Below are positions 19,606-26,760 of a stretch of 64,000 nt of DNA, piece after piece. How positions within the stretch are numbered: the first letter of the stretch is position 1; each line of letters starts with the position of its first letter. The notes beneath the pieces are model-generated. The model searched no databases, was not told the DNA's origin, and saw only the letters and a list, made by a program, of their open reading frames with translations. The position numbers and the translations under genes are program-made. This DNA comes from Sphingomonadales bacterium (lineage in GTDB: Bacteria; Pseudomonadota; Alphaproteobacteria; Sphingomonadales; Sphingomonadaceae): positions 1 to 64,000 of the forward strand of contig JADJXT010000002.1 in the NCBI GenBank assembly GCA_016720115.1. Direction: 5' to 3'.

Positions 19606-20397
19606 CTAGAAGGCGAAAGCAGCCTGTCCGCTGCTTTCGGTGAAGCTGGCGCTATCACCCGCCGCATAGCGGTCACGGCCTAGCTGGGACCATTGGAGAT
19701 AGCCGGAACGGTCACGGCCGAACCATCCGTCCTCGACGCCGATGATGAAGCCCCATGCCAAATCCTCGGCACAGTCGGGGCCGGAATTGATCGGCCAATG
19801 CTCGCTGCCATTGTCCTGTCGGCAAATCGTGGGCGGGCTGAACGCACGAATGATCGTGCTCCGGTCGTCGGGTTCGGTCGCGCCCATTTCGCGCATGATC
19901 GCGCGCGCCTCCGCCGTGTTGATAAGACCGGCGGCCCTTTTATCCTCATGGTCGGAATAGCGGCACCCGTAGGCGACGGCCCGCATGATGCAGCCGGGTT
20001 CGGTGAAATCCTGCGTTTCGAGCAATTCGCGCCATTTGCCTACGCTGATAAGGTCGACGGCGTGCCACCAGCGCGCCGCGGGAGCGGTGGTATAGCCGAA
20101 GCGGTTGGGAGCGCCGTTGCGGTCGATCTCGAAGCCCAGCGCCGCTTCTACGCGCCGCACATAGGGATGTTCGGCCAGCAGGGGATGGCGAAGCCCGATC
20201 CTGCGAGGCTGGTCGCCATCGGGCGGGCAAACCTCGATAGGGAAGCGGAACATGCGCGAGGGCAGATTCCAAGGCGCGGCGAGCGCGAAGTCATGGGACA
20301 CGTCGAACGAACGGTTTATGTCCAGAACGGCGAGGTTCGGCGCAAAGCCCGCCGCAACGATCCGCTCGCCCAGCTCGTCTTTGATTGCTTCGGTCAT
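19606..20397 (-). CDS. hypothetical protein, 263 aa
   Basis: No family recognised. Soluble protein without signal peptide, rich in aromatic residues and histidine (WWHAVDLISVGKW, EHWPINSGPDCAEDLAWGFIIGVEDGWFGRD). The start overlaps the stop of the upstream gene by four bases (ATGA), so the two are translationally coupled. Largest unknown protein of the R1-copy-2 operon and therefore a good candidate for its main activity. Confidence 0.75.
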   Translation of the reverse strand: MTEAIKDELGERIVAAGFAPNLAVLDINRSFDVSHDFALAAPWNLPSRMFRFPIEVCPPDGDQPRRIGLRHPLLAEHPYVRRVEAALGFEIDRNGAPNRFGYTTAPAARWWHAVDLISVGKWRELLETQDFTEPGCIMRAVAYGCRYSDHEDKRAAGLINTAEARAIMREMGATEPDDRSTIIRAFSPPTICRQDNGSEHWPINSGPDCAEDLAWGFIIGVEDGWFGRDRSGYLQWSQLGRDRYAAGDSASFTESSGQAAFAF

Positions 20398-20666
20398 CGC
20401 CCCGCCTCCTTGCTGGTCATTCGGTCCAGAAGGCGCACCATCTGCACGGAAAGCGATTTGGCGGTGCCAAGGGCATCGGCCCTGTCGTTCGTATAGTAGG
20501 CCACCCGCTCGGCGTGATCCCGGTGCCAGTCGGCACTATGCTGACGCTGATCGGCAAGGGCGATAGACGCGAGGCGGTATGTGATCCGATATTCTCCGTC
20601 CGCCTTGGTGATCGCCATATGCGGCAAGGCGCGGATCGCGGCAAAAAGCTCCTGATCGTTGGTCAT
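20394..20666 (-). CDS. hypothetical protein, 90 aa
   Basis: ATG 20666, start overlapping the upstream stop (ATGA) and stop overlapping the downstream start. Helical protein beginning MTNDQELFAAIRALPHMAI, with an amphipathic C-terminal helix (AKSLSVQMVRLLDRM). No family recognised. The strict coupling on both sides suggests stoichiometric production with its neighbours. Confidence 0.7.
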   Translation of the reverse strand: MTNDQELFAAIRALPHMAITKADGEYRITYRLASIALADQRQHSADWHRDHAERVAYYTNDRADALGTAKSLSVQMVRLLDRMTSKEAGR

Positions 20667-20869
20667 TGCGCGGCCCCCGATCCATCCCCCGTCTCGAAGG
20701 TGCGCCGCTCGGCCATATAGTCGCCGCTCCGCTCGCAGTCCTCGCAAGTCTCGTGATCGTGAACCGATACAAGGGTCCACTCCTGCGCCTCGGCGTCCCA
20801 TGCAGCCGCTGCGTCCTTAAGAATGCTGGCGCTCCCGCAGTAAGGGCAGCGCATTTCGATGTTTTCCAT
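20663..20869 (-). CDS. zinc-ribbon protein, 68 aa
   Basis: ATG 20869. Two cysteine pairs, C-P-Y-C at residues 8-11 and C-E-D-C near residue 43, frame a short acidic protein: a typical zinc ribbon. It may bind nucleic acid or a protein partner. The stop overlaps the next gene by four bases. A 22 bp gap separates it from the gene at 20892. Confidence 0.72.
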   Translation of the reverse strand: MENIEMRCPYCGSASILKDAAAAWDAEAQEWTLVSVHDHETCEDCERSGDYMAERRTFETGDGSGAAQ

Positions 20870-20891
20870 GATGCTCGTTCCTGTCAGGAAG

Positions 20892-21134
20892 TCAGAAAAT
20901 GCCGTGGTCGCCGCGCCAGATGGATGCCATCTCGCAGCCAAGCTCATGCGCGCACATCGCAAGGTCGAGGTCGAAATCCTCAACCTGCTCGCGGTCGGCG
21001 CTTGTCATGGCCCGCCAGTCGATCCGCGCCAGAAAATCGTCGCGGCGCGCGCAAAAGCGCTCCAGTTCGGCAAGTGCCCGCGTGATCCGTTCCCGGTGCT
21101 GTTCGCGGGTTTCAACGAGGGTCGGCATGGTCAC
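20892..21134 (-). CDS. hypothetical helical protein, 80 aa
   Basis: The start overlaps the stop of the first operon gene (ATGA at 21131-21134). Charged, predicted helical (REQHRERITRALAELERFCARRDDFLARIDW), with a cysteine-containing tail. No family recognised; second gene of the R1-copy-2 operon. Confidence 0.68.
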   Translation of the reverse strand: MTMPTLVETREQHRERITRALAELERFCARRDDFLARIDWRAMTSADREQVEDFDLDLAMCAHELGCEMASIWRGDHGIF

Positions 21135-21397
21135 GCCTCCCCTGCGGGAAGGCTGTCACCATCCGTCTCGCGACGCGCCATGGCGTCCAGCTTGCCGGAC
21201 ATCTCCTTGAGCGTCCGCGCCGTCACATAGGTAAAACAGCCGCCCGCCGCCTTGGACAGCGGTTCATGGTAGTAGGTTTCCCAGCCTTGCCCGCCACGCC
21301 TGATCCGCATGAGATAGGAGGTTTTCCCGGCCATCGTGTAACCGACATACTCACCGACCTTGAAGCCGCTGGGTTCGATATTGGCGTGGTTCAACAT
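21131..21397 (-). CDS. hypothetical protein, 88 aa, first gene behind R1 copy 2
   Basis: ATG 21397, preceded by AAGAAGGG supplied by the end of R1. The frame stays open upstream through R1 as far as 21640, but the matching part of the other R1 copies is read in other frames, so I place the start at 21397. The protein (MLNHANIEPSGFKVGEYVG) looks like a small beta domain followed by a helix. No family recognised. Confidence 0.7.
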   Translation of the reverse strand: MLNHANIEPSGFKVGEYVGYTMAGKTSYLMRIRRGGQGWETYYHEPLSKAAGGCFTYVTARTLKEMSGKLDAMARRETDGDSLPAGEA

Positions 21398-21403
21398 TCC
21401 ACT

Positions 21404-21690
21404 TCCCTTCTTAAAATGGAGCCGAAGGCGATGGGTGCCATCGACTTCTGCCTGAGCGGCGAGCCGGGTCGGGGAATGGCGCAATGAGGGCTGATCGCGG
21501 GGGAGGGGGATCACCCGTCCTGCACAAGCGCAGCGCGGAAGGGCGGGGATACCCCCGCGATCACCAAGCGAGGGAGCCTGCGACCGAGACGGCTTGGCCC
21601 TTGCGCCAGGGGGCAGGAACAGGCCCCGGAATCCCTGCAAACAACGCGGCCGATCTATCGGCGGCCATTGCGATCATTGGCGGCGGTGAA
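21404..21690 (-). repeat. R1 element copy 2
   Basis: Leader of the six-gene operon 21397-19210. Outer stem 21492-21503 with 21552-21563 is perfect. The inner stem has CCCGTCCT instead of CCCGCCCT, leaving a G-T wobble when the plus strand folds but a mismatch in the minus strand. The outer-edge stem GCCGAT/ATCGGC lies near 21648-21661. R2 copy 2 lies directly upstream. Confidence 0.9.
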
Positions 21691-21733
21691 TGACCAGCGC
21701 CCCACGAAAAGGGGCTGATCCATGCGGGGAAAT

Positions 21734-21885
21734 GCCGGGGAGAGGGGGGCAATGACAATCTGCCGGGGTGGTGCGGGCGCAGCACAGCGAGCCTCGGCCC
21801 GGCTGATTGTCATTGTGGGGGAGAGGGGCGCGCGGCCCCTCTCCCCGGCGCGCACAAGGCTCTCGCCGCCCAGGGCGGTGTCACT
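21734..21885. repeat. R2 element copy 2
   Basis: Contains a strong hairpin AATGACAATC (21751-21760) with GATTGTCATT (21805-21814), extended inward by GCCGGG/CCCGGC past one mismatch, and next to it GGGGAGAGGGG/CCCCTCTCCCC at about 21819-21847. It sits between the end of the DUF6884 operon and R1 copy 2, so it may combine a terminator for one operon with the upstream region of the next. Confidence 0.8.
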
Positions 21886-22315
21886 TTCCCCGGTTCGCGG
21901 CGAGCTGCGCCGCGAGCCAAGCCTTTTGCTGGCCGATTCCTAATCCGGCCATCGGAACGCGGGCGCGGGCGGCGGCATAGCCCAGCAAGGGCGCACGGTA
22001 ATGCCTCCCCGCCAGAAAAACGATCTCGCCCCGAAAATGGGAACCTAGAAGTTCGTCTAGCTGGGCGATGACGCGCGCGCCCCATTGGCGGCGCTCAAGC
22101 ACGCTCATCGCCGCGAGCGCCGTATCATAAGGATCGACAAGGGTATCGGGATGCAACAGGCCATGTTCCGCCGACAGGATGAACCAGTGGGAGCCGGTGC
22201 TTTCGACATAGGCGCGGGCTTTCCCGAACCAATCGGATTGATAAAGATCAGCCGCGCGCCGACGGGTCGCGGCTTTCCGCGCCACGCAACTGACCAGATA
22301 AATCGCGTCCGTCAC
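21881..22315 (-). CDS. DUF6884 family protein
   Basis: 144 residues. The N-terminal MTDAIYLVSCVARKAATRRRAADLYQSDWFGKAR and the motifs WFILSAEHGLLHPD and DPYDTAL match the DUF6884 family as I know it: small cytosolic proteins of unknown activity on plasmids and phages, with invariant cysteine, histidine and aspartate that suggest an enzyme. The start overlaps the upstream stop (ATGA). Last gene of the R1-copy-3 operon. Confidence 0.78.
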   Translation of the reverse strand: MTDAIYLVSCVARKAATRRRAADLYQSDWFGKARAYVESTGSHWFILSAEHGLLHPDTLVDPYDTALAAMSVLERRQWGARVIAQLDELLGSHFRGEIVFLAGRHYRAPLLGYAAARARVPMAGLGIGQQKAWLAAQLAANRGK

Positions 22316-22503
22316 CGATCATTCCCCAAATCCGCGAAATGGTCAGCAAGATGATAGGCGAGAAGCTGGCGGCCCCATGTTTTGGGGAGCGGTTTGCGCT
22401 CCGCTTCATGCGTGACGGTCGGCCCGCCGAACAAGTCCGGTTGCTGGCCAATCAGCTTGGGAACGGGGACATAGCGAGGCGGGCGGACGCAATCGCGGGC
22501 CAT
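22312..22503 (-). CDS. hypothetical protein with sliding-clamp-like motif, 63 aa
   Basis: ATG 22503, three bases after the upstream stop. The small basic protein has QPDLFG at residues 21-26, which fits the bacterial beta-clamp-binding consensus Q-x-x-L-F, followed by a helical C-terminus (WGRQLLAYHLADHFADLG). The same six residues occur in the unrelated protein encoded at 23819-24418. Clamp binding is an inference from the motif only. Confidence 0.62.
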   Translation of the reverse strand: MARDCVRPPRYVPVPKLIGQQPDLFGGPTVTHEAERKPLPKTWGRQLLAYHLADHFADLGNDR

Positions 22504-22506
22504 CGG

Positions 22507-22806
22507 TCAACCCCGCTCGCCCGGCTGCGCTTCATCGGCCGCGCCGCCCCCTGCGAATAGGGAAGCGCCAAAGCCAAATCCTTCGGCGGCGTCCTCGATG
22601 GTGGTTACAAGGCCGTCAAAATCCTCTTCCGGGCCTAATAGGTCGGCAATCTCGATCACGGCGGCAAGGTCCGCGCCATGGTCCTCGGATAGATCGCGAA
22701 GATAGCCGAAGCGATCGAAAGCGCCGTCTGCCTCATAGCGCTCGATTGGCACGGTGCGCTCGGCGTTGATGCGAAGAATGGTAGCGATGGGGATATCGGC
22801 GCTCAT
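22507..22806 (-). CDS. acidic hypothetical protein, 99 aa
   Basis: ATG 22806 overlapping the upstream stop. Strongly acidic (DLSEDHGADLAAVIEIADLLGPEEDFDG), with a glycine/alanine-rich C-terminal tail. Small acidic proteins of mobile elements are often DNA mimics that block restriction or other defences, but acidity is the only evidence here. Second gene of the R1-copy-3 operon. Confidence 0.68.
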   Translation of the reverse strand: MSADIPIATILRINAERTVPIERYEADGAFDRFGYLRDLSEDHGADLAAVIEIADLLGPEEDFDGLVTTIEDAAEGFGFGASLFAGGGAADEAQPGERG

Positions 22807-23051
22807 TGGCTGAACTCCCGATATGCGGCCTGATCCTCGTAGCGGATGGCGTCCCCGTCCCACATCGGCCCCAGCACCCCCTTGAATTTCGGCTGTCCGA
22901 TGAGTTCGTCGCGTTGAGCGCGATTGCTGTTGAAATAGGTAAAAGCGTAACCCTTCGTGGCGGCGACGCTGATGGCCTCGTCCGGCGTGGCGGCGTCAAA
23001 TTCGGTGACGCTGACGGCGTTCCCGATCATCTGGACAATTCGGTATTTCAT
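22803..23051 (-). CDS. hypothetical protein, 82 aa, first gene behind R1 copy 3
   Basis: ATG 23051 preceded by GGAAGGAAA at the end of R1. Begins MKYRIVQMIGNAVSVTEFDA, an alpha/beta layout with the patch ISVAATKGYAFTYF. The frame is open upstream through R1, but that extension is not conserved between copies. No family recognised. Confidence 0.68.
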   Translation of the reverse strand: MKYRIVQMIGNAVSVTEFDAATPDEAISVAATKGYAFTYFNSNRAQRDELIGQPKFKGVLGPMWDGDAIRYEDQAAYREFSQ

Positions 23052-23054
23052 GGG

Positions 23055-23355
23055 CTTTCCTTCCAAAAATGGAGCCGAAGGCGATGGGCGCCATCGACTT
23101 CTGCCTGAGCGGCGAGCCGGGTCGGGGAATGGCGCATTGGAGGGCTGATCGCGGGGGAGGGGGATCACCCGTCCTGCACAAGCGCAGCGCGGAAGGGCGG
23201 GGACACTCCCGCGATCACCAAGCGAGGGAGCCTGCGACCGAGACGGCTTGGCCCTTGCGCCAGGGGGCAGGAACAGGCCCCGGAATCCCTGCAAACAACG
23301 CGGCCGACCTATCGGCGGCCATTGCGATCATTGGCCGGGTCGCCGGCGAATGATC
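23055..23355 (-). repeat. R1 element copy 3
   Basis: Leader of the four-gene operon 23051-21881. The outer stem has T at 23207 opposite G, a wobble in the plus strand only; the inner stem carries the same CCCGTCCT as copy 2. An extra hairpin GATCATT/AATGATC around a CCGG core closes the upstream end (about 23327-23355). It directly abuts the end of the previous operon, with no R2 between. Confidence 0.9.
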
Positions 23356-23399
23356 CCGTTCAAGAATCCCGCCGGATCGGTGCGCCGATCCGGCGACCG

Positions 23400-23822
23400 C
23401 TACAGGTCCAGCTCGCCTTGCCGGAACTCGGCGGGTTCCTCGCCTTCCCGGCCTTGCCATGCAATCTTGTCACCCTGCCAGATGGTGACGAAAGCCCGGC
23501 CCCGCTCCGGTTCGGGGTCGGGCTTGCGCTCGAAATTGTAGCAGAAGCTGCGGCCCATCGTGCCGCCGCTGGCGACAGGGCCGCCCGGACGATGGCGGAT
23601 ATGATGGCAATAGCCGCTCGGTTCCTTGACCCGGCGACCAAAGCCGCCCTGCCATGCCCGATAGTCGGATTCCTCGCGTTCGGTAGGCGGTTTCCAATGA
23701 AGGCAGCGGCTACAGGCCGCATCATAGGGCCGACGCGCGTAGGTTGGGGGCGGCGTTTGCGGTGCCGGATCGTCCAGCGGCGGTCCCCCGTTGTCGCCTA
23801 TGCTGGGGCGGGGGGCCTTCAT
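23400..23822 (-). CDS. hypothetical proline-rich cysteine protein, 140 aa
   Basis: Start overlaps the upstream stop (ATGA). The N-terminal MKAPRPSIGDNGGPPLDDPA is disordered and proline-rich; then come C-x2-C (ACSRCLHW), a further cysteine with two histidines (GYCHHIRH) and one more in SFCYNF, a possible zinc site. No family recognised beyond its frequent presence on sphingomonad plasmids. Last gene of the ArdC operon. Confidence 0.7.
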   Translation of the reverse strand: MKAPRPSIGDNGGPPLDDPAPQTPPPTYARRPYDAACSRCLHWKPPTEREESDYRAWQGGFGRRVKEPSGYCHHIRHRPGGPVASGGTMGRSFCYNFERKPDPEPERGRAFVTIWQGDKIAWQGREGEEPAEFRQGELDL

Positions 23823-24418
23823 TGTTCATCCTCGATTGGCTCGACGTCGCGTAGCTCGACGAAAATAATCTTCTCGGCGCGCTCGGCCCCTACCGGATCA
23901 AGATAGATGTGGACATAATCGGTGATGGTTCGGGATATGCGCCAGACCACGCCGACGCGGCCCACTCTGCGCTCGAATTGGCCGTCGATGGACGCTGACG
24001 ATCCGATCAGGCGAACGCGCTGACCAAGGCGCAGCCAGTTAGCAGCGGCCCGGATCATCGCGACCTTTTCCTCGTCGCTCATCGCGGGGCGGCCGATGCC
24101 GAAGGCGGCATGGGGATCGCGCGCGAGCCTGTCCAGCTTTGCTTCGACCGGCTCCGGTTGCCAGTCGCTCACCGGCCCCGGCCTCGTCCGGTGCATATGG
24201 ATGATCGGCTTCGCGCCGAATAGGTCGGGCTGCACGCCGATGGTCCGCCTGGCGATCATGGCGGCGTGATAATCGTGCCGCCATTGCCCATCGGGCGTTA
24301 GGCGGGGCTGCGCGCGCGCCAGCGCCATAAGCTCGGCAAATTCGGCCTCCGACACTGTGGCGATTTTCGGATTGTAGCCCGTCACCGTTCGGCCGCGTTG
24401 GTCTGCGTCGCCGCTCAT
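23819..24418 (-). CDS. hypothetical protein with QPDLFG motif, 199 aa
   Basis: No family recognised. QPDLFG at residues 63-68 fits the sliding-clamp-binding consensus and is shared with the 63-residue protein of the neighbouring operon. The C-terminal half (LRLGQRVRLIGSSASIDGQFERRVGRVGVVWR) looks like a small beta-barrel with KOW- or SH3-like character. Coupled by four-base overlaps to genes on both sides, third in the ArdC operon. Confidence 0.7.
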   Translation of the reverse strand: MSGDADQRGRTVTGYNPKIATVSEAEFAELMALARAQPRLTPDGQWRHDYHAAMIARRTIGVQPDLFGAKPIIHMHRTRPGPVSDWQPEPVEAKLDRLARDPHAAFGIGRPAMSDEEKVAMIRAAANWLRLGQRVRLIGSSASIDGQFERRVGRVGVVWRISRTITDYVHIYLDPVGAERAEKIIFVELRDVEPIEDEQ

Positions 24419-24642
24419 GTCGCGTCCCCTCCCGCGACGGCAGCAGCGGCCAATAGGCGAAGGAAAGAGGAAAGCCGCTCGATCCTGTCGGCGGTGGTGT
24501 CGTCCCCGATGGCGGGTATATCGTAATGGTCAAGATAGCGGCGCAACATCGTGCGGTTTTCATGCGCCTTCGGGCCGCTGGTGAGGCTCGCGGCCAGATA
24601 ATCATATCCGGATTGAAAGCGCGGTTGCTCGTTCGTGGTCAT
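24415..24642 (-). CDS. hypothetical protein, 75 aa
   Basis: ATG 24642; begins MTTNEQPRFQSGYDYLAASL. Predicted helical, with an alanine-rich C-terminal helix. Lies 51 bp after ardC and overlaps the next gene by four bases. No family recognised. Confidence 0.65.
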   Translation of the reverse strand: MTTNEQPRFQSGYDYLAASLTSGPKAHENRTMLRRYLDHYDIPAIGDDTTADRIERLSSFLRLLAAAAVAGGDAT

Positions 24643-24693
24643 GGCTCGATCCTTTGGGAAAATGGCGGGGCGGCGCGGGCCGCCCCCGATCGG

Positions 24694-25632
24694 TCAAGCG
24701 GCCTGCCTCGCGGGTTCGTCGGCCATGTGGGTGAGGATCAATTCGCTCGCGGTCTGCGCGGCGCTGGCTGCGCGGAAGATGGCGCGCTTGTCATTGCGAA
24801 GGGCCTTGAGCCAATCGGCAATATAGGCGGCGTGATCCTCGCGCTCGGTCGGTTCCATGCCTAGCTGCGCGCAAAGCATCGCTGCACCAATCTCGGCAAT
24901 CAGTTCCTCGAACGCCCGGATTTCCTTGCTGTCAGCGTATTTGCGAAGGCTGTCGCGGTTCAGGCGTTCGGAATGCCCGGTGCTGTGGATGGCCTCATGT
25001 GCAAGGGTCGCATAGAAGGCGTTGCCGCTCACGAAATCGCCAAAGGCGGGCATCTGTATGCGATCTTCGGACTGCCGATAGAACGCGCTCGATCCCCCTT
25101 CGCTATAGGGAACCGGGTAGCGGGCAAAGGCGGCGTCAAGGTCCGGGTCGCGCTCGTCGCGGTTCTTGATCTCGACAACCGGGGCCGGATATTTCGACAT
25201 ATCCAAGCCGTCGATCTGCTCGACATTGAACACTATATAGCGTTTCAGATAGCGGCGGGTCCGGTCCTCGCCGTCATCGTCGCTCTGGTGCTGCTCGGCT
25301 TCGCCGTCCTTTGGGGTGAAGGTTCCGGCGTGAACGACAAGATTGCCCTTCTCGCCCTTGCGGACCTGACCACCTAGCTCATGTGCTTGCCGGTAAGTCA
25401 TCCAAAAGGGATTGGTGTATCCGCGCGCCATCGCTGCGGACCAAAGCAGGAGGATATTGATTCCCCGGTAGGGAGTCCCTTCGTGCCGCATGGGAAGGGT
25501 CGCCGCCCCCGAAGCCCAAGATGGCGACCAAGGGCGGGTGCCCGCCTCCAACAAGGCGATAATGCTGGCTGTGACCTCCTCGTAAACATCGATCCGGTTG
25601 GCTTGTGCGCTGCGGGCTGTGTTCCGTGCCAT
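24694..25632 (-). CDS. ardC: ArdC-like antirestriction protein (ssDNA-binding, zincin domain)
   Basis: 312 residues from ATG 25632 behind AGGAAGGG. The N-terminal part (IDVYEEVTASIIALLEAGTRPW, PYRGINILLL) is the ssDNA-binding ArdC N domain that protects incoming single-stranded plasmid DNA, and the C-terminal part is a zincin-like metallopeptidase with HEAIHSTGH (HExxHxxGH) and a downstream glutamate region FEELIAEIGAAML. First gene behind R1 copy 4, with three small genes after it. Needed early after conjugative entry, before the DNA is double stranded and modified. Confidence 0.92.
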   Translation of the reverse strand: MARNTARSAQANRIDVYEEVTASIIALLEAGTRPWSPSWASGAATLPMRHEGTPYRGINILLLWSAAMARGYTNPFWMTYRQAHELGGQVRKGEKGNLVVHAGTFTPKDGEAEQHQSDDDGEDRTRRYLKRYIVFNVEQIDGLDMSKYPAPVVEIKNRDERDPDLDAAFARYPVPYSEGGSSAFYRQSEDRIQMPAFGDFVSGNAFYATLAHEAIHSTGHSERLNRDSLRKYADSKEIRAFEELIAEIGAAMLCAQLGMEPTEREDHAAYIADWLKALRNDKRAIFRAASAAQTASELILTHMADEPARQAA

Positions 25633-25644
25633 GTGCTTGTTTCC

Positions 25645-25939
25645 CTTCCTAAAGATGAAGCCGAAGGCGCTGGCGTCATCGGCTTCTGCCTGCTGGCGAA
25701 GCGGGTCGGGGAATGGCGCAATGGAGGGCTGATCGCGGGGGAGGGGGATCACCCGCCCTGCACAAGCGCAGCGCGGAAGGGCGGGGACACCCCCGCGATC
25801 ACCAAGCGAGGCCGCTCGCGGCCGAGACGGCTTGGCCCTTGCGCCAGGGGGCAGGAACAGGCCCCGGAATCCCTGCAAACAACGCGGCCGATCTATCGGC
25901 GGCCATTGCGATCATTGGCCGGGTCGCCGGCGAATGATC
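25645..25939 (-). repeat. R1 element copy 4
   Basis: Leader of the ardC operon. Two-tier hairpin perfect on both tiers (outer 25730-25741 with 25790-25801). The stem next to the ribosome-binding site differs from the other copies in sequence but is still a stem: GAAGCCGA with TCGGCTTC. The upstream edge carries the GATCATT/AATGATC hairpin. Confidence 0.9.
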
Positions 25940-25948
25940 GGTGCTTGC

Positions 25949-26195
25949 TGATTGCCGTTGCCGGGGAGAGGAGACCGCACGCGCCCTTCCCCGACAGACA
26001 CATAAGGATCTCGCCGCCCTGGGCGGCGTCCTCGATCGACCGCGGCGTCGGCCAGGCGCCAAGCATCGCGCCGGCGAGCTGGGCGACGTGGAAGCGGGCA
26101 GGGGGGCGTTGCGGGGGGACGTGTTCCCCCGCAGAGGGGGTAGGGCGAGACGGCGAAGCGGCTCGAACTCAGGGGGAGACTTCCCCCCTCGATCC
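25949..26195. repeat. R2 element copy 3
   Basis: Closely matches the second half of R2 copy 1, including the GCGGGGGGAC/GTCCCCC and AGGGGGA/TCCCCC hairpins and the GGGGAGAGG/CCTTCCCC stem, but lacks the AATGACAATC hairpin half. It lies upstream of R1 copy 4. The stretch 26196-26373, between it and the ssb stop, holds no gene I can support. Confidence 0.8.
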
Positions 26196-26373
26196 AGTAA
26201 CCCGGACCTCCGAAGCCCGAAGGCTCTCTACGGCGCTATTGGGGAGCGCGTTCGCCTTCGGGCTTCTCCGCATGACAGAACAGGCGATACAGCATTGAGG
26301 TTGGAAATCGTCGCCGTTCGAACGTGAACGAACATAAAGGAAGGGGCGGGCCGTAAGGCCCGCCCCGGCGCTG

Positions 26374-26706
26374 TCAGTCGGCGCGTTCCGCAGCGTGAGC
26401 GAGGATGCCGAACTGGTCGACGATGCGATCGACGGTGTAAACCGTCTCGTCGCCCTTCTCGTAGCTGCTGTCCCGCAGCCGGCCTTCGACCCGCACCAAG
26501 TCGCCGACCTTGGCCTTGTCCGCGATATAGTTGCGGGTGCCTTCGCGGAAGATCGCGACGCGGTTCCAATAGGTGTCGTCGGCCCATTCGCCGGTGTTCT
26601 CATCCTTGTAGGGATAGTTAGCGGCGATCTTCAGGTGGACCACACCGTTACCGGCCTTGATCTCACCGATGCGGCCGATGATCTCGAACTTAGCAAGGTT
26701 ACGCAT
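26374..26706 (-). CDS. ssb: single-stranded DNA-binding protein
   Basis: 110 residues from the ATG at 26706 (AAGGA seven bases ahead; a second ATG at 26712 is too close to it). OB-fold pattern: MRNLAKFEIIGRIGEIKAG, VVHLKIAANYPYKDENTGEW, YWNRVAIF, VGDLVRVEGRLRDSSY and YTVDRIVDQFGIL. It is shorter than housekeeping SSB (about 150-180) and lacks the acidic DDxxF tip, so it probably coats DNA without recruiting the usual partners. Plasmid ssb genes of this kind lie in leading regions. Its leader is an elaborate hairpin region. Confidence 0.92.
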   Translation of the reverse strand: MRNLAKFEIIGRIGEIKAGNGVVHLKIAANYPYKDENTGEWADDTYWNRVAIFREGTRNYIADKAKVGDLVRVEGRLRDSSYEKGDETVYTVDRIVDQFGILAHAAERAD

Positions 26707-26760
26707 CTTCATTTCCTTTCTTCGGGTTGATGATGGAAATGGGCGTCGCGGCAGCTTCGG

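Noticed and set aside
21131..25878. N-terminally extended versions of the first genes behind R1 copies 2, 3 and 4
   Set aside because: The extensions lie in the repeat and are in different frames relative to one another; each real start has its own ribosome-binding site.
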